Shown piece by piece: positions 16,119 through 25,415 of a stretch of 64,000 nt of DNA. This DNA is from Syntrophaceae bacterium (GTDB lineage Bacteria; Desulfobacterota; BSN033; UBA1163), in contig JACAEX010000088.1 in assembly GCA_013388635.1 (NCBI GenBank), forward strand, positions 1 through 64,000, written 5' to 3'. Each line of letters begins with the position of its first letter. Positions within the stretch are counted from its first letter, which is position 1. The translations under genes were made by a program, and so were the position numbers. A model generated the notes under the pieces. That model was not told the DNA's origin. It did not search any database and saw only the letters and a program-made list of their open reading frames with translations.

Positions 16119-18307
16119 GGTCGACCATCGAGTTCCCTCAATTTCCTCCCCACAGCCTCCTCCACCTCATCGACAGTGATCAATTTCATGCATCGGTGGT
16201 CCGTGGGACAAATCCTTTTTGAACAGGGACTGCACGAAACATCCTTCTTCACCACGATGTTTCCCTCTCCCCAGGGGCCTGTGGTCAAAGGATCGGTAGA
16301 ACCAAAGATGGCGACCACAGGAGTGCCCACGGCAGCGGCCACATGCATCGTACCGGTGTCATTGGTCACGAGGAGGTGGCAGCGCTCTAAGAGGGCTGCC
16401 AGTTGAAGAAGGCCGGTCCTGCCGGTCAAGTCGGTTCCACCTTCTTTCAAATGCTGAAGGATGGCTCTGGCCATTGGTCTTTCCTCATCTCTACCGAAGA
16501 GGAGCACTGTCGCCTTCCATTTACTCGACACCCTTCTTCCCAATTCTCCGAACCGGTCCGGATCCCAGCATTTGGCCGACCCATAAGCCGCACCAGGATT
16601 CATACCGACCAAGACCCTTCCATCCAATAGGCGCATCTCTTTCAGCCTCTCCTCTGCCCACCGCCGATCTTCATCCCTGAGGAATATCCGTGGTGGAGGA
16701 AACCCATCCATTCTCCCCAGGGGATCGATCAGCCTTCGATAATAAAGGACCCGATGGATTCGAAGGACCTCCTCTGTTCGCGAAATTCCATGGGTGATCA
16801 GAAATGAACGCCCTCGGTTCTGATAGCCGATGCGGATCGGAATCCGGGCCAGATAGACCTGAAAGGCCGAGTGGAAGGATCTGGGAAGGATGACTGCCAG
16901 ATCGAACCTCTTCTCTCTTAAAGAAGATGCGAGTCTCAAATCCTCCCATAAGAATCCGATCCCTTTCCTTTTCTGAAAGTGAATCACTTCATCGACATAA
17001 GGAAAGGTCCTCCATAATTCGGCCAGATGACTCGGGGCAAGGATGGTCAAATGGCAATCGGGAAAGATCGCCTTCAGCCCCTGGATCGTCGGGTAGGTGA
17101 GAATGGTGTCACCCACCCAGTTCACTCCTCTGACCAGAATGCGCCTCGGGCTGGCTATAGCAGAGTTAGGGATTGGTTTCAAGGTTCTCCTTCTTTGAAC
17201 CTCCACCCTTGCCCTTCGCCCCTGCCTGAGGCCAGGGATCGGCTGAGGGTTTACGCATAATATCTCTTCTGCTGCTCTGAAGACATCGTCCACCGTGATC
17301 ATCTTCAAACAGGTCAGTTCCCTGCACGAGCGGTTCCGACAAGGATTACACCCCACCTCTTTCCTCACCTTTTTGTGAAGCCCAAGAGGTTCATACAGGA
17401 CAGGATCGGTCGGTCCATAAATGACCACGATGGGAGTTCCGAGGAGGGAAGCTATATACATCGGGCCTGTATCCCCTCCTATAAAGAGGTGGGAGCGCCT
17501 AAAAATCTCGGCCAATTGGGTCAGAGATTCAGTGGGCGGCCCCAATAGAGATGGCTCCTTCATCCCCCTTTGAATACCTTCGACCAAGTCCAATTCCCCG
17601 GGGCCCCAGGTGAAGATCACGGTAGCCTTAAGTTGGCGGACCAATCGGTCCGCCAGCTGGGAATATTGATCCGGCATCCATCTCTTAAAGCAGGTCTTCG
17701 GGCTGGTTCCAGGATGGATGGAAATGATCGGTCTCCTGAGCGGAGGAATCGCTGAATTAAAGAATTGGTTGATATACTCCCTGTCCTTTACCGGAATACA
17801 GAATCCGGACTTGAAGTCTTTCACTTCCAGCCCTACTCCCCTGAGAAGTTCAAAGTTCTTTTGAAATCGGCTGATGTGTAGGTCCGGAAGCGTCACCTTG
17901 ATATTGGAAAAGAAAAAATTGCCTTCCTTGCTCGACCTCCGATCAAACCCGATCCGTCTGGGAGAACCTGAAAGTACGGAGAGAAGGCCGCTCTTAAGGA
18001 TACCATGAAAATCGAGAACCATATCGAATCGTCGCCTTCTCAGGCCTTTAATGAACCCCACCATCTCCCCGATCGCTCCCCATATCCTCCTCGCCGATCT
18101 GATCTCGCCTGCCCACCTCCTTCTGGGAAAGAGAATGACCTCATCGATCTCAGGCTGGCTTTCCAACAGGGCTCTGGACGGTTCCTCAACGATCCAGGTG
18201 ATGGATGAAGAAGGGTAGTGCTCTTTCAAGGCCTTGACCGCTGGTAGGGTTCGAATCACATCTCCCACAGCGCTCAACCTCAAAATGAGGATCCTCTGGC
18301 CCCTCAT
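16076..18307 (-). CDS. Fused double GT9 heptosyltransferase (WaaC-like + WaaF-like)
   Basis: 743 residues containing two complete GT9 units. Unit 1 (about 1-355) starts ILILRLSAVGDVIRTLPAVK and has HPGTSPKTCFKRW and the ADP-heptose site FIGGDTGPMYIASLLGTP. Unit 2 (about 390-730) starts ILVRGVNWVGDTILTYPTIQ and has GMNPGAAYGSAKCWDPDRF and VTNDTGTMHVAAAVGTP. Both units end with a cysteine cluster (CNPCRNRSC and CSPCSKRICP). Normal heptosyltransferases are about 320-360 residues and separate, so one chain probably adds both inner-core heptoses of LPS. First gene of the polysaccharide cluster. The C-terminal tail is encoded by a short-word repeat. Confidence 0.85.
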   Translation of the reverse strand: MRGQRILILRLSAVGDVIRTLPAVKALKEHYPSSSITWIVEEPSRALLESQPEIDEVILFPRRRWAGEIRSARRIWGAIGEMVGFIKGLRRRRFDMVLDFHGILKSGLLSVLSGSPRRIGFDRRSSKEGNFFFSNIKVTLPDLHISRFQKNFELLRGVGLEVKDFKSGFCIPVKDREYINQFFNSAIPPLRRPIISIHPGTSPKTCFKRWMPDQYSQLADRLVRQLKATVIFTWGPGELDLVEGIQRGMKEPSLLGPPTESLTQLAEIFRRSHLFIGGDTGPMYIASLLGTPIVVIYGPTDPVLYEPLGLHKKVRKEVGCNPCRNRSCRELTCLKMITVDDVFRAAEEILCVNPQPIPGLRQGRRARVEVQRRRTLKPIPNSAIASPRRILVRGVNWVGDTILTYPTIQGLKAIFPDCHLTILAPSHLAELWRTFPYVDEVIHFQKRKGIGFLWEDLRLASSLREKRFDLAVILPRSFHSAFQVYLARIPIRIGYQNRGRSFLITHGISRTEEVLRIHRVLYYRRLIDPLGRMDGFPPPRIFLRDEDRRWAEERLKEMRLLDGRVLVGMNPGAAYGSAKCWDPDRFGELGRRVSSKWKATVLLFGRDEERPMARAILQHLKEGGTDLTGRTGLLQLAALLERCHLLVTNDTGTMHVAAAVGTPVVAIFGSTDPLTTGPWGEGNIVVKKDVSCSPCSKRICPTDHRCMKLITVDEVEEAVGRKLRELDGRPGTMNDERGTMNDG

Positions 18308-18553
18308 GGAAGAAACATTACCTTATTAGTAGTCAATTTTCAATAGGAAGAATAAGCTGAACCCTTCTAAATCGTTAAGAAATCCCTTTTAACCACGGAC
18401 CGGAGATCCTCACCCTCTTCCGAATTCGTTCAAAAAATCTCAAAATATCTCTTGACAAGATTTTTAAACGATGTGGATGGAGGTGAAGTCTTTAATTCCT
18501 TGATTCAAAAAAGATGGATTCAAAGGAGCAATGAAAGATAAGCGAGCAAAAAG

Positions 18554-18667
18554 TTACATTTTATTGAATTCTGCTATTTTAAGACCTGCCTGGCGAATCA
18601 ACCTACGAAGCAACCCAGGACCAGGTTCATTGGGTTGAGGTACAGACAATATCGACAGGACTGTCAA
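18554..18667 (-). pseudogene. Fragment of a HicA-type toxin gene
   Basis: A 37-codon minus-strand frame ends VPQPNEPGPGLLRRLIRQAG then LKIAEFNKM. This matches the C-terminal end of HicA mRNA-interferase toxins (VPxHxxLxxGxLRxIxRQAG), including the final helix. The N-terminal half with the catalytic histidine is absent and upstream frames carry stops. No HicB antitoxin is seen in 18308-18553. The match rests on a short block. Confidence 0.45.
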
Positions 18668-18730
18668 CCATATTCTTTAGATTCTTACACATTGAAATCT
18701 GAGAATTTATCTCTAACATTTATGCTTACT

Positions 18731-18842
18731 AAAACTCTCCCCTCCCTTGGTGGGAGGGGATGAAGGGGAGGGGGAAGAATCGTTTTTGTCCACCCCCACC
18801 CTCACCCTCCCCCATCGAAAGGGGGAGGGGATATTGTGGGGA
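18731..18842. repeat. G/C-run intergenic repeat
   Basis: Blocks of CTCCCCTCCC, GGGAGGGGATGAAGGGGAGGG, CACCCCCACCCTCACCCTCCC and GGGGGAGGGG alternate, giving a region that can fold through G/C-run pairing. It has the look of a common interspersed element. The rest of 18308-18553 holds no gene; it has one TTGACA block (18452) without a convincing -10. Confidence 0.6.
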
Positions 18843-18874
18843 AATTTCAAATATTTTTGGTTAGATTTAAGGCT

Positions 18875-19276
18875 TTACCCTGTCAGTTTTACTGCGAATG
18901 TTTCGGGCATGGTTTTGGGCTTTCCATTTGAATCGAGACAGAGGTGGCGGGTCTCACCTTCGGCGACGATCTCCTCCTTCTCCTTACGCAAGATCCGGTA
19001 TCCAAAGGTGATCATCCGCCTGTTCATTCCTTTGAGCCAGGTTCTCACCGTAACCACCTCATCGTACCGGGCCGCATTCCGGTAACGGCAGTGGGCATCG
19101 GTCACAACGAGCTTATAGCCCGAGGCCTCTAAATCGGCATAAGAGAATCCTCTTTTTCGGCAAAACTCAGACCGTCCGACTTCAAACCAGACCAGGTAGT
19201 TTGCGTAGTAGGCCACGCCCATCTGATCAGTCTCTGCATACCTGACCCGAATTTCACAATCGACGAAATCCTTCAT
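18875..19276 (-). CDS. Acyl-CoA thioesterase, YbgC/4-HBA-CoA thioesterase family
   Basis: 133-residue hot-dog fold thioesterase. The catalytic aspartate lies in VRYAETDQMGVAYYANYLVW, the family signature, and the length is usual for YbgC. Such enzymes hydrolyse short acyl-CoA or hydroxybenzoyl-CoA esters, and YbgC itself is linked to the Tol-Pal envelope system. Neighbours do not fix the role. Start ATG 19276. Confidence 0.88.
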   Translation of the reverse strand: MKDFVDCEIRVRYAETDQMGVAYYANYLVWFEVGRSEFCRKRGFSYADLEASGYKLVVTDAHCRYRNAARYDEVVTVRTWLKGMNRRMITFGYRILRKEKEEIVAEGETRHLCLDSNGKPKTMPETFAVKLTG

Positions 19277-19291
19277 TGTTCTGCGATTCCC

Positions 19292-19386
19292 CTCTATTAT
19301 TTTTCAACAGCGTTCCACATTCAACTTTCTATTTTCTATATTGCCCCCTTATCTCCTCATCACCCCATCACCTCATCTCCTCATAA
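19292..19386. repeat. Intergenic repeat related to the 46.6 kb element flanks
   Basis: Holds TTATTTTTCAACAGCG and further on CCCCCTTATCTCCTCATCAC repeated words. The same combination (GAGGAGATAAGGGGGCAA near TTTTTCAACGGCG) occurs at 46614-46680 beside the four-helix-bundle gene, so the two may be copies of one element type. It extends to the stop of the radical SAM gene. Confidence 0.5.
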
Positions 19387-20256
19387 TGCCCTTAAATACT
19401 CGGGTCTGAGCAGGGTTGGGTCTCTCCTTCGAAGAACCTCCCTGATTCTTCGGAGCGCCTCCTCCTTTTGCTCAGGCATTCGAATACGAAGGGGGAGATA
19501 GTTGGAGGCATGGTTGGAGGCAAAAAAACATCGAGTGAAATCAGAATGCTGAATCATGATTTCCAGCTCTTCGATCAACCCATAAGGAGTAGGAAGCACC
19601 AATTGGCCTGCCTCGATCTCTCTTTCAATAGGAGTTCCTGGGACGACCATCAGGGAGAGCGCTCCTACAAAATCGGGATCCATCTCAGAGAGGACCTTTC
19701 CGGTATCCATGGCATGCGCTTGACTCTGTTCTACTCCTCCAATGCCCAATATCACAGTGACCGAAAGTAGGATTCCGGAGTCTTTCACCCTTTTTGCCGC
19801 CTGAATGAGTTGTTCGATCGTGGCATTCTTCTTAACCCGTCTCAAGACCTCCCGATTTCCAGATTCCAACCCTAAATAGATGATTCCTAAACCCAATTCT
19901 TTCAGGGCCTTTAATTCCCCTACCTCCTTTTTCAAAACATCTTTTGCATTTGCATAAATCCCAACACGTTTCAGTCCGCTCAACCGCTTCTTGAGGTATT
20001 CTAAGATTCTGAGAAGATCTTGTTGTGGAATGACTAAGGCATCCCCATCTGCCAGAAAAACTCTTTGGATCTGCGACCCGTATGGGCTTGCTTCGTCAAT
20101 ATCCTCCTTGACTTCTTCAAGGCTTTTTATCCGAAACGTTTTCTCTCGGTAAGCACCGCAAAACGTACACCGATTATAAGAACAGCCCACCGTCACCTGA
20201 AGGATCAGGCTCTGTGCCTCGCTCGGTGGCCGAAAAATCACTCCTTCATATTTCAT
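19381..20256 (-). CDS. Radical SAM protein with CX4CX2C cluster
   Basis: 291 residues. The 4Fe-4S site is TVGCSYNRCTFCGAYREK: the first gap is four residues, unlike the usual CX3CX2C, a spacing I remember from a family of COG1032-type radical SAM proteins. LGIIYLGLESGNREVLRRVK and SVTVILGIGG follow the HemN/MiaB-like barrel pattern. There is no B12-binding or TRAM domain. It overlaps ftsB by four bases (ATGA), so it is downstream in the same transcript. The reaction is unknown. Confidence 0.82.
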   Translation of the reverse strand: MKYEGVIFRPPSEAQSLILQVTVGCSYNRCTFCGAYREKTFRIKSLEEVKEDIDEASPYGSQIQRVFLADGDALVIPQQDLLRILEYLKKRLSGLKRVGIYANAKDVLKKEVGELKALKELGLGIIYLGLESGNREVLRRVKKNATIEQLIQAAKRVKDSGILLSVTVILGIGGVEQSQAHAMDTGKVLSEMDPDFVGALSLMVVPGTPIEREIEAGQLVLPTPYGLIEELEIMIQHSDFTRCFFASNHASNYLPLRIRMPEQKEEALRRIREVLRRRDPTLLRPEYLRAL

Positions 20257-20555
20257 TTCGACCGCTCTTTTTCGGGGGTGGGGGGATCAAATTGATAGAT
20301 GATCTCCCCTTCTTTCACCAGGCCCAACTCCTTTCTTGCAATCTCTTCAATATACCTTTTTTCATGATGCAGTCTTCTGACCTCTTCCCTCAACTTCCGA
20401 TTCTCCTCCTCCAGCTTCACATTCATCTCTCGGATGCGGGCCAGCTCCTTCTGCTGACGAAGAAGGTAAAGGATCCCCTTCTCCCCGAAGAAAGCGAGGA
20501 AGAGTAACGTCAAGAAGAGAAGGAGGATCAGAAGGAGAACGCGTCTTTTTCTCAT
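20253..20555 (-). CDS. Septum formation initiator FtsB/DivIC family
   Basis: 100-residue bitopic protein: short basic N-terminus, one membrane segment (VLLLILLLFLTLLFLAFFG), then a leucine-rich coiled coil (about 35-75), and an end IARKELGLVKEGEIIY that is the FtsB/DivIC signature. It would bind FtsL and FtsQ at the division site. In this order it lies between the TonB-like gene and the radical SAM gene. Confidence 0.85.
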   Translation of the reverse strand: MRKRRVLLLILLLFLTLLFLAFFGEKGILYLLRQQKELARIREMNVKLEEENRKLREEVRRLHHEKRYIEEIARKELGLVKEGEIIYQFDPPTPEKERSK

Positions 20556-20597
20556 CCCAAAATTGAACGAGGCTCCAAGCTCTATCCATGAAGTTCT

Positions 20598-21428
20598 CTA
20601 TTGGAGCTTGAATTTAATAGGTATGACACCCCATTGCTCTACCTGAGGTTGGTCTTTGGAGAGAGGAGCGAACCGCCACTGTTTCAGGTATTGGATGGCG
20701 ATCCATTCCAGCTCCGTATCCCCTCTAATCGTGGGGATCACTCGATCCACCATCCCTTCGGGCGATACCCAGAAGGTTAGCTCAATCTCTGCTTCCACCC
20801 TGACTTTAACCTGGGGGGTCTGAGGCCTCTCTAATATCTTCCGGGTGGCCAAGGGTCCCTTAATCCCCAGAAGGGAGTTCTCTTCTAAGGGCCTCTCTTG
20901 AGGGGCCCTCCCCCTTCTACTCAGAAGCCCTTCGATCACCTTCTCAGCCCCTTTATCTCTCAAGTAGAGCGCGTCGCCAGCCTCATCTTTTGGAGAAGGA
21001 ACCGGGGCCTCGATATCAAGAAGAAGGCCTTCTTTACTCCTGAGGTATTCTTTCAATTCCTTTTCCAGCTCCTTGAATTCAGGAGAATTCCTAAGGGCCT
21101 TGTCTCTCTCTTCTCCTGGAAGCGGCTCCAGTTTTCTCGGTCGAGGATACTCCGGAGCATAAGATCTCCAGTCCTGAAGTGCACTTGCCTCTCTCATCTT
21201 CTTAAGGATCACCTCTTCCCGGATACGCTTTTCCTCAGGAGACATCTCCCCTTTCTCCCATCGCAATATCCTCTTGCCCTCCCTGGTCAACCTTTGCCAC
21301 TCCTCGTCGAGGCTGGATCGAAACGGTGGATGAAAAAAGAGAAGCCAGCAGAGAAGCCCTGCGAGCACAAGGGAGGCGACCATGAGGAGGAAAGTGAACC
21401 GCCGTGTTCTCTCCGATCTTCTCTCCAT
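20598..21428 (-). CDS. TonB C-terminal-like membrane-anchored protein
   Basis: 276 residues. An N-terminal membrane anchor (FLLMVASLVLAGLLCWLLFF) is followed by a charged, proline-containing region and a C-terminal domain reading ELTFWVSPEGMVDRVIP and GDTELEWIAIQYLKQWRFAP, which is the TonB-box-facing fold of TonB/TolA-like proteins. It probably spans the periplasm. Its ATG shares one base with the stop of the upstream TPR gene (TAATG), so the two are translationally coupled and may act together in envelope energy transfer or polymer handling. A specific partner is not identified. Confidence 0.7.
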   Translation of the reverse strand: MERRSERTRRFTFLLMVASLVLAGLLCWLLFFHPPFRSSLDEEWQRLTREGKRILRWEKGEMSPEEKRIREEVILKKMREASALQDWRSYAPEYPRPRKLEPLPGEERDKALRNSPEFKELEKELKEYLRSKEGLLLDIEAPVPSPKDEAGDALYLRDKGAEKVIEGLLSRRGRAPQERPLEENSLLGIKGPLATRKILERPQTPQVKVRVEAEIELTFWVSPEGMVDRVIPTIRGDTELEWIAIQYLKQWRFAPLSKDQPQVEQWGVIPIKFKLQ

Positions 21429-24400
21429 TACCGAACCGCCCCCTGGTCAAGCTGCTCGAGCATCTTTTTGGCCACTTCTCGCCTCTCCTCCCTGCGAGTC
21501 TTCTCCAACAATTTTCGGTAGACCTGTCTGGCCTCGGACCATTTCTTTTCCTCAATATAGAGAGAACCCAATCTGATAAGAGCCTCCTCCATCACTTCGG
21601 ACTGATGCGAATAAAGGTAAATCACCCTTGAAAATTGAAGGATCGCCTGTTCTTTATTCCCACTTCCCAAATAGGCCTCCCCCAATTTGAACAGGGCCTG
21701 ACTGGCCACCCCCTGTTCAGGGCTCCGAACCGCTATGGAAAGGGCTGAAATCGCATCCCCAAATCTCTTCTGGGAGAGATAAAGAATCCCCAATCTTAAA
21801 TATCCTTCAAACCGGATGTCGTCATCTGAAAATTTCGTAACCATCTCTTTTAAGACTCGCTTGGCCTCCTCGGCCTTCCCCAGACCTTGGTAGCCCGCCT
21901 CCATCCCTAAAAAGGCTTTCTTCACCAGGGAATGTTGGGGATGGTTCTTAACGATCCATTCATATCCTTCCAGCGCCTTCGTGTAATTCTTGAGAAGAAG
22001 ATAGACCTCTCCGGCCACCATCTGTACCTCGACCAGAAGACGACCCTTTGGGTAATCACGGATGAACCTCTCCGCCTCTTCAATGGCCTCAACCCATCTC
22101 CTCTCGTCTTTCAAGAAGAGGATAATTCGATACCGTGCCTCCTCTGCCCATTCGCTGTTCGGATAGCGCTGGATCAGCTCTCGAAATGTCTTCACCGCCT
22201 TACTTCCCATTCGAGATTGCTGGTAGTAGTTACCCAATTCCATCAGCACCTGACCGGCCAAGACATGCTGGGGATAGCGTTTTAAAAACGATTCCACGGA
22301 GGAAACGAAGGCATCGTACTTCCTCTCGCGAAGAAAAGAGAGGAGCGCTCCGTAATCGGCTTCCGGCGCTTCTTTCGATTTAGGAAATTCTTTGACCACC
22401 TGGAGGTAGGCCTGTACAGCCTGCCCATATCGTCGCAGATTATAATATCCGTCCCCTACCTTCAGGAGCGCAGAAGGGACGTAGGGGCTTTCAGGATAAA
22501 GTTTGATCAGACGCCGAAATGCCTCGATCGCTCTGCTATAATTCTTCTTCCGAAAATAGGACCAGCCAATCCAGTACTGGGACGCATCTCGGTAAGGGCT
22601 CGCCGGATTGGACTTCAGCAGCGCTTGGAACTGCCTCACCGCTTCCTCAAACTCCCCCTGTCGATAGGCAATCCACCCGAGGAGGTAGCGGGCCTTCTCC
22701 CTATCCCCGTTTCCCTCGGGAAGGGAGGCCAGGCGGGCCACATGAGATTTTGCCTCTTGATAATCGTTCTGGTTCAGGTAACACTCGGCCACCAACAAGG
22801 GGATCGAGGGGGTGGATCGATAGTGCGGAAATTCTGTCAGCACCTTGAGGAAGTGGTGATTCGCCTCCTTCCAGTTTCCTCTTTGAAAATGGTACCAGCC
22901 TAAGCCGGTCAACGCCTTCGGGTATAACGCTGGATCTCCTTTCAATCGATTTGCATACTCGACACCTCTCCGATAATCCTGTTTCAGGAGACTGGTCTCC
23001 ATCAACCAATAGACGATCTCGTTTCTCTCAGGGTAGTCGGGGAAATGAGTGAGCAGTCTTTCCCAGTATCGAATCGCTCCGTCGTAATTCTTCAGATAGA
23101 AGTGCGCATAGCCCAATCTTGAGAGGGCCTGATCTTCGAGCCTTGTCTCTCTCCTCTTTCCCAATATCTTACGGTAGGTATCGATCGCACCGGTGTAATC
23201 CTTCTGATTGAAGAGGGACTCCCCAAGCATGAAATAGGCACGCTCCTGAAGGTCACTCTCAGGATAGGTTCTGAGAAACTGCCGAAAGATGGCCGCAGCG
23301 GACGCATATTCCTTTTTCCCAAAGTAGTATTCCCCGATGTCGAGGAAGCTCAGTTCCACCCATGGAGAGGAGAGAAAATGAGAAAGAAACCTCTGGTGAA
23401 AATGGATTGCCTTTTCGACTTCATGATCTCCTAAATAGGTCTTTGAAACTCCCCAGAAGATCGGATCCGAAAGCCTTGTCCCGGGAAAGGTGAGCAAAAT
23501 GTCCTCAAAGACCTTTCTTCCGTCCGAAAAATTACCGAGCGAGACCAGGCTCCAGGCCAGGGCGTACCGGATGCTCTCCTCCAAAGGATGCTGCGGAAAT
23601 CGCTTCAGGAAATCTTGAAACAGGTTCACGGCATCGGCAAATTGACCCAGCTTGAAGTAACTGATCCCCATCAGATACTCAGCCTCTGGTCTCCAGCTCC
23701 CCTTGGGATATTGCTGACGCAGGACTTCCATCTCCTGAACCGTTTCTGCGTACCGACCAAGATAGTAGAGGCAATAGCCTGACCAAAAGAGTGAGGATTG
23801 GGCGATGGGATGGCGGAGCTTTTTGTCGTGCACCGTGTGAAAGAATCGGTAGGCCTCCTCATACATTCCCTGCCTTAGCTGAATCCATCCGCAGGAATAG
23901 AGGGCATAGGGATAAAACTCGTTCTCCGCGTGTTCTTCCGCAACGCTTTGAAAGGAAGAGAATGCGTCTTCGATCCTCCCCTGGTGAAATGCCGCTTCGC
24001 CCATCCAGTAAAGGGCAGATCCTTTCCAGACACTTCCCGGATACTCCTTGACCAGTTTCTGAAAAGTCTGGATGGCATCTTCATAATTCTCTCTAAGATA
24101 GTGATGCCTCCCTTTTTCGTAAAGTGCCTTATCTCCTCCCAGCACCTCTGTGACGCCCCTGGTGAACCGACTCGAATAAGCACAACCCGGCTGGGTACTC
24201 GGAGGCGTCATCTTCCTTACAGGCCCGACCCCGGCGGCCCCTAAGTCAACAGCGCCCAGGCCGGGTTCTTCCTTCACTCCTTGAGCGATGATGACCGGAA
24301 AGGGAACCTCCCTCCTCTCCACCCATCTTGTCTCCTGCTTACCAAAAAAAGTGATCTCAGGTCCTTCTGTACGGTTTCGATGCTGCCCTTCTCCTCTGCC

Positions 24401-24469
24401 CACCGGAAAAGAGAGGGTAACCGAAAGCAGGAGACAAAAACTTAGGATCCTCGTCAATTTCTGCGGCAT
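21428..24469 (-). CDS. Long exported TPR-repeat protein
   Basis: 1013 residues from ATG 24469, which begins a signal peptide (MPQKLTRILSFCLLLSV). From about residue 110 to the end it is almost wholly tetratricopeptide repeats, roughly two dozen, with repeated cores like AIQTFQKLVKEYPGSVWKGSA and AVRQFQALLKSNPASPYRDA. These are the YbgF/CpoB/BamD type of periplasmic repeat. A longer start at 24538 would lack a clean signal peptide. It probably serves as a periplasmic scaffold together with the coupled TonB-like protein. Family members this long are found in deltaproteobacteria, but the role is not known. Confidence 0.8.
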   Translation of the reverse strand: MPQKLTRILSFCLLLSVTLSFPVGRGEGQHRNRTEGPEITFFGKQETRWVERREVPFPVIIAQGVKEEPGLGAVDLGAAGVGPVRKMTPPSTQPGCAYSSRFTRGVTEVLGGDKALYEKGRHHYLRENYEDAIQTFQKLVKEYPGSVWKGSALYWMGEAAFHQGRIEDAFSSFQSVAEEHAENEFYPYALYSCGWIQLRQGMYEEAYRFFHTVHDKKLRHPIAQSSLFWSGYCLYYLGRYAETVQEMEVLRQQYPKGSWRPEAEYLMGISYFKLGQFADAVNLFQDFLKRFPQHPLEESIRYALAWSLVSLGNFSDGRKVFEDILLTFPGTRLSDPIFWGVSKTYLGDHEVEKAIHFHQRFLSHFLSSPWVELSFLDIGEYYFGKKEYASAAAIFRQFLRTYPESDLQERAYFMLGESLFNQKDYTGAIDTYRKILGKRRETRLEDQALSRLGYAHFYLKNYDGAIRYWERLLTHFPDYPERNEIVYWLMETSLLKQDYRRGVEYANRLKGDPALYPKALTGLGWYHFQRGNWKEANHHFLKVLTEFPHYRSTPSIPLLVAECYLNQNDYQEAKSHVARLASLPEGNGDREKARYLLGWIAYRQGEFEEAVRQFQALLKSNPASPYRDASQYWIGWSYFRKKNYSRAIEAFRRLIKLYPESPYVPSALLKVGDGYYNLRRYGQAVQAYLQVVKEFPKSKEAPEADYGALLSFLRERKYDAFVSSVESFLKRYPQHVLAGQVLMELGNYYQQSRMGSKAVKTFRELIQRYPNSEWAEEARYRIILFLKDERRWVEAIEEAERFIRDYPKGRLLVEVQMVAGEVYLLLKNYTKALEGYEWIVKNHPQHSLVKKAFLGMEAGYQGLGKAEEAKRVLKEMVTKFSDDDIRFEGYLRLGILYLSQKRFGDAISALSIAVRSPEQGVASQALFKLGEAYLGSGNKEQAILQFSRVIYLYSHQSEVMEEALIRLGSLYIEEKKWSEARQVYRKLLEKTRREERREVAKKMLEQLDQGAVR

Positions 24470-24499
24470 ATTGGCTAAATACCTTTGTTTTCTTATAAA

Positions 24500-24560
24500 A
24501 CGTATCAGATATGTTGAAGGAATGTCAAGGATTGACAAGATTTTTAAGACTGTGATAGGG
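24500..24560. promoter_or_regulatory. Candidate divergent promoters between TPR and pcm genes
   Basis: On the plus strand TTGACA (24532-24537) is followed after 16-17 bases by GATAGGG. On the minus strand TTGACA (24528-24523) is followed by GATACGT after about 16. The -35 boxes are nearly back to back, so the two promoters would compete. The -10 matches are weak. A 16-base word starting TTGACAAGATTTTTAA is shared with 18452. Confidence 0.35.
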
Positions 24561-24599
24561 TTGAATTAACTAATGGACGAAATGATCGGTCTGGCCGTC

Positions 24600-25340
24600 A
24601 TGAAAAGAAAAACAATTTACCTGCTGGCATTCTTGATCGCCTTCTTCTCTCTTACCGGATGCGGGGAGGGCAAAAGGGGTTCCGAAGTCAATCCCGGGGG
24701 GGAATTCAGAGCGATGCGTGAGAAGATGGTAGAGACGCAGATCAAGGCAAGAGGAGTGAAAGACCCTCGTGTTCTGTCCGCGATGCTTAAGGTGGAGCGT
24801 CACCGCTTTGTCCCTAAGGACTTGCAGGCCTCAGCCTATAGCGACCAGCCCCTACCCATCGGAGAGGGCCAAACGATCTCCCAGCCCTATATTGTTGCCC
24901 TGATGACCGAACTGCTTGATCTGAAAGGGGATGAAAAGGTCTTGGAAATCGGAACAGGGTCAGGTTATCAGGCTGCCATCCTGGCCGAATTGGTCAAAGA
25001 GGTCTACACAATCGAGATCGTTGAAAGGCTTGCAGTTTCTGCAAAGAACCTTCTTCACCAAATGGGCTACCGGAATATCACGGTCAAGGCAGGGGATGGA
25101 TACTTGGGATGGCCTGAGGTCGCACCTTTCGATGCCATCATCGTCACTGCTGCACCGGATCACATCCCCAAGCCCCTTTTGGAGCAGTTAAAAGACGGAG
25201 GCCGAATGGTCCTGCCGGTAGGAACGTTCAGCCAGGTATTAAAAAAGATTGTTAAACGATCGGGGAAGATTGAAACAGTAGATGTGATCCCTGTGGTCTT
25301 CGTCCCGATGACCGGAGAAGGTGTGAAGCAGCTCAGATGA
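24600..25340 (+). CDS. pcm: Protein-L-isoaspartate O-methyltransferase, lipoprotein form
   Basis: Repairs isoaspartyl residues in aged proteins using SAM. 246 residues from ATG 24600. The SAM-binding motif reads [18 protein letters not shown], and the substrate-loop blocks [11 protein letters not shown] and [15 protein letters not shown] are those of PIMT. Unlike the cytosolic enzyme (about 210 residues), this one has an N-terminal lipoprotein signal: basic MKRK, hydrophobic core and a lipobox LTGC (Cys at about 19), so it should be membrane-anchored on the far side of the inner membrane. Two upstream ATG codons (24573, 24582) would spoil the signal start, and none has a clear ribosome site. 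SAM supply in the periplasm is an open problem. Confidence 0.85.
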   Translation: MKRKTIYLLAFLIAFFSLTGCGEGKRGSEVNPGGEFRAMREKMVETQIKARGVKDPRVLSAMLKVERHRFVPKDLQASAYSDQPLPIGEGQTISQPYIVALMTELLDLKGDEKVLEIGTGSGYQAAILAELVKEVYTIEIVERLAVSAKNLLHQMGYRNITVKAGDGYLGWPEVAPFDAIIVTAAPDHIPKPLLEQLKDGGRMVLPVGTFSQVLKKIVKRSGKIETVDVIPVVFVPMTGEGVKQLR

Positions 25341-25345
25341 AGTTC

Positions 25346-25374
25346 TTGACATCGATCGAAAAGTTTACAATAAT
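25346..25374 (+). promoter_or_regulatory. Sigma-70 promoter for the ketosynthase gene
   Basis: TTGACA at 25346-25351, a 17-base spacer, then AATAAT at 25369-25374. It lies just after the pcm stop and 42 bases before the ketosynthase start. Confidence 0.6.
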
Positions 25375-25415
25375 GATTTAATAACTCCTTAAATTAATAA
25401 AAAATTGAGGCAAGG

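Noticed and set aside
18452..18480. Promoter at TTGACA 18452
   Set aside because: The -35 box is perfect but no -10 like sequence lies at 16-18 bases and no gene follows on that strand for a long distance.
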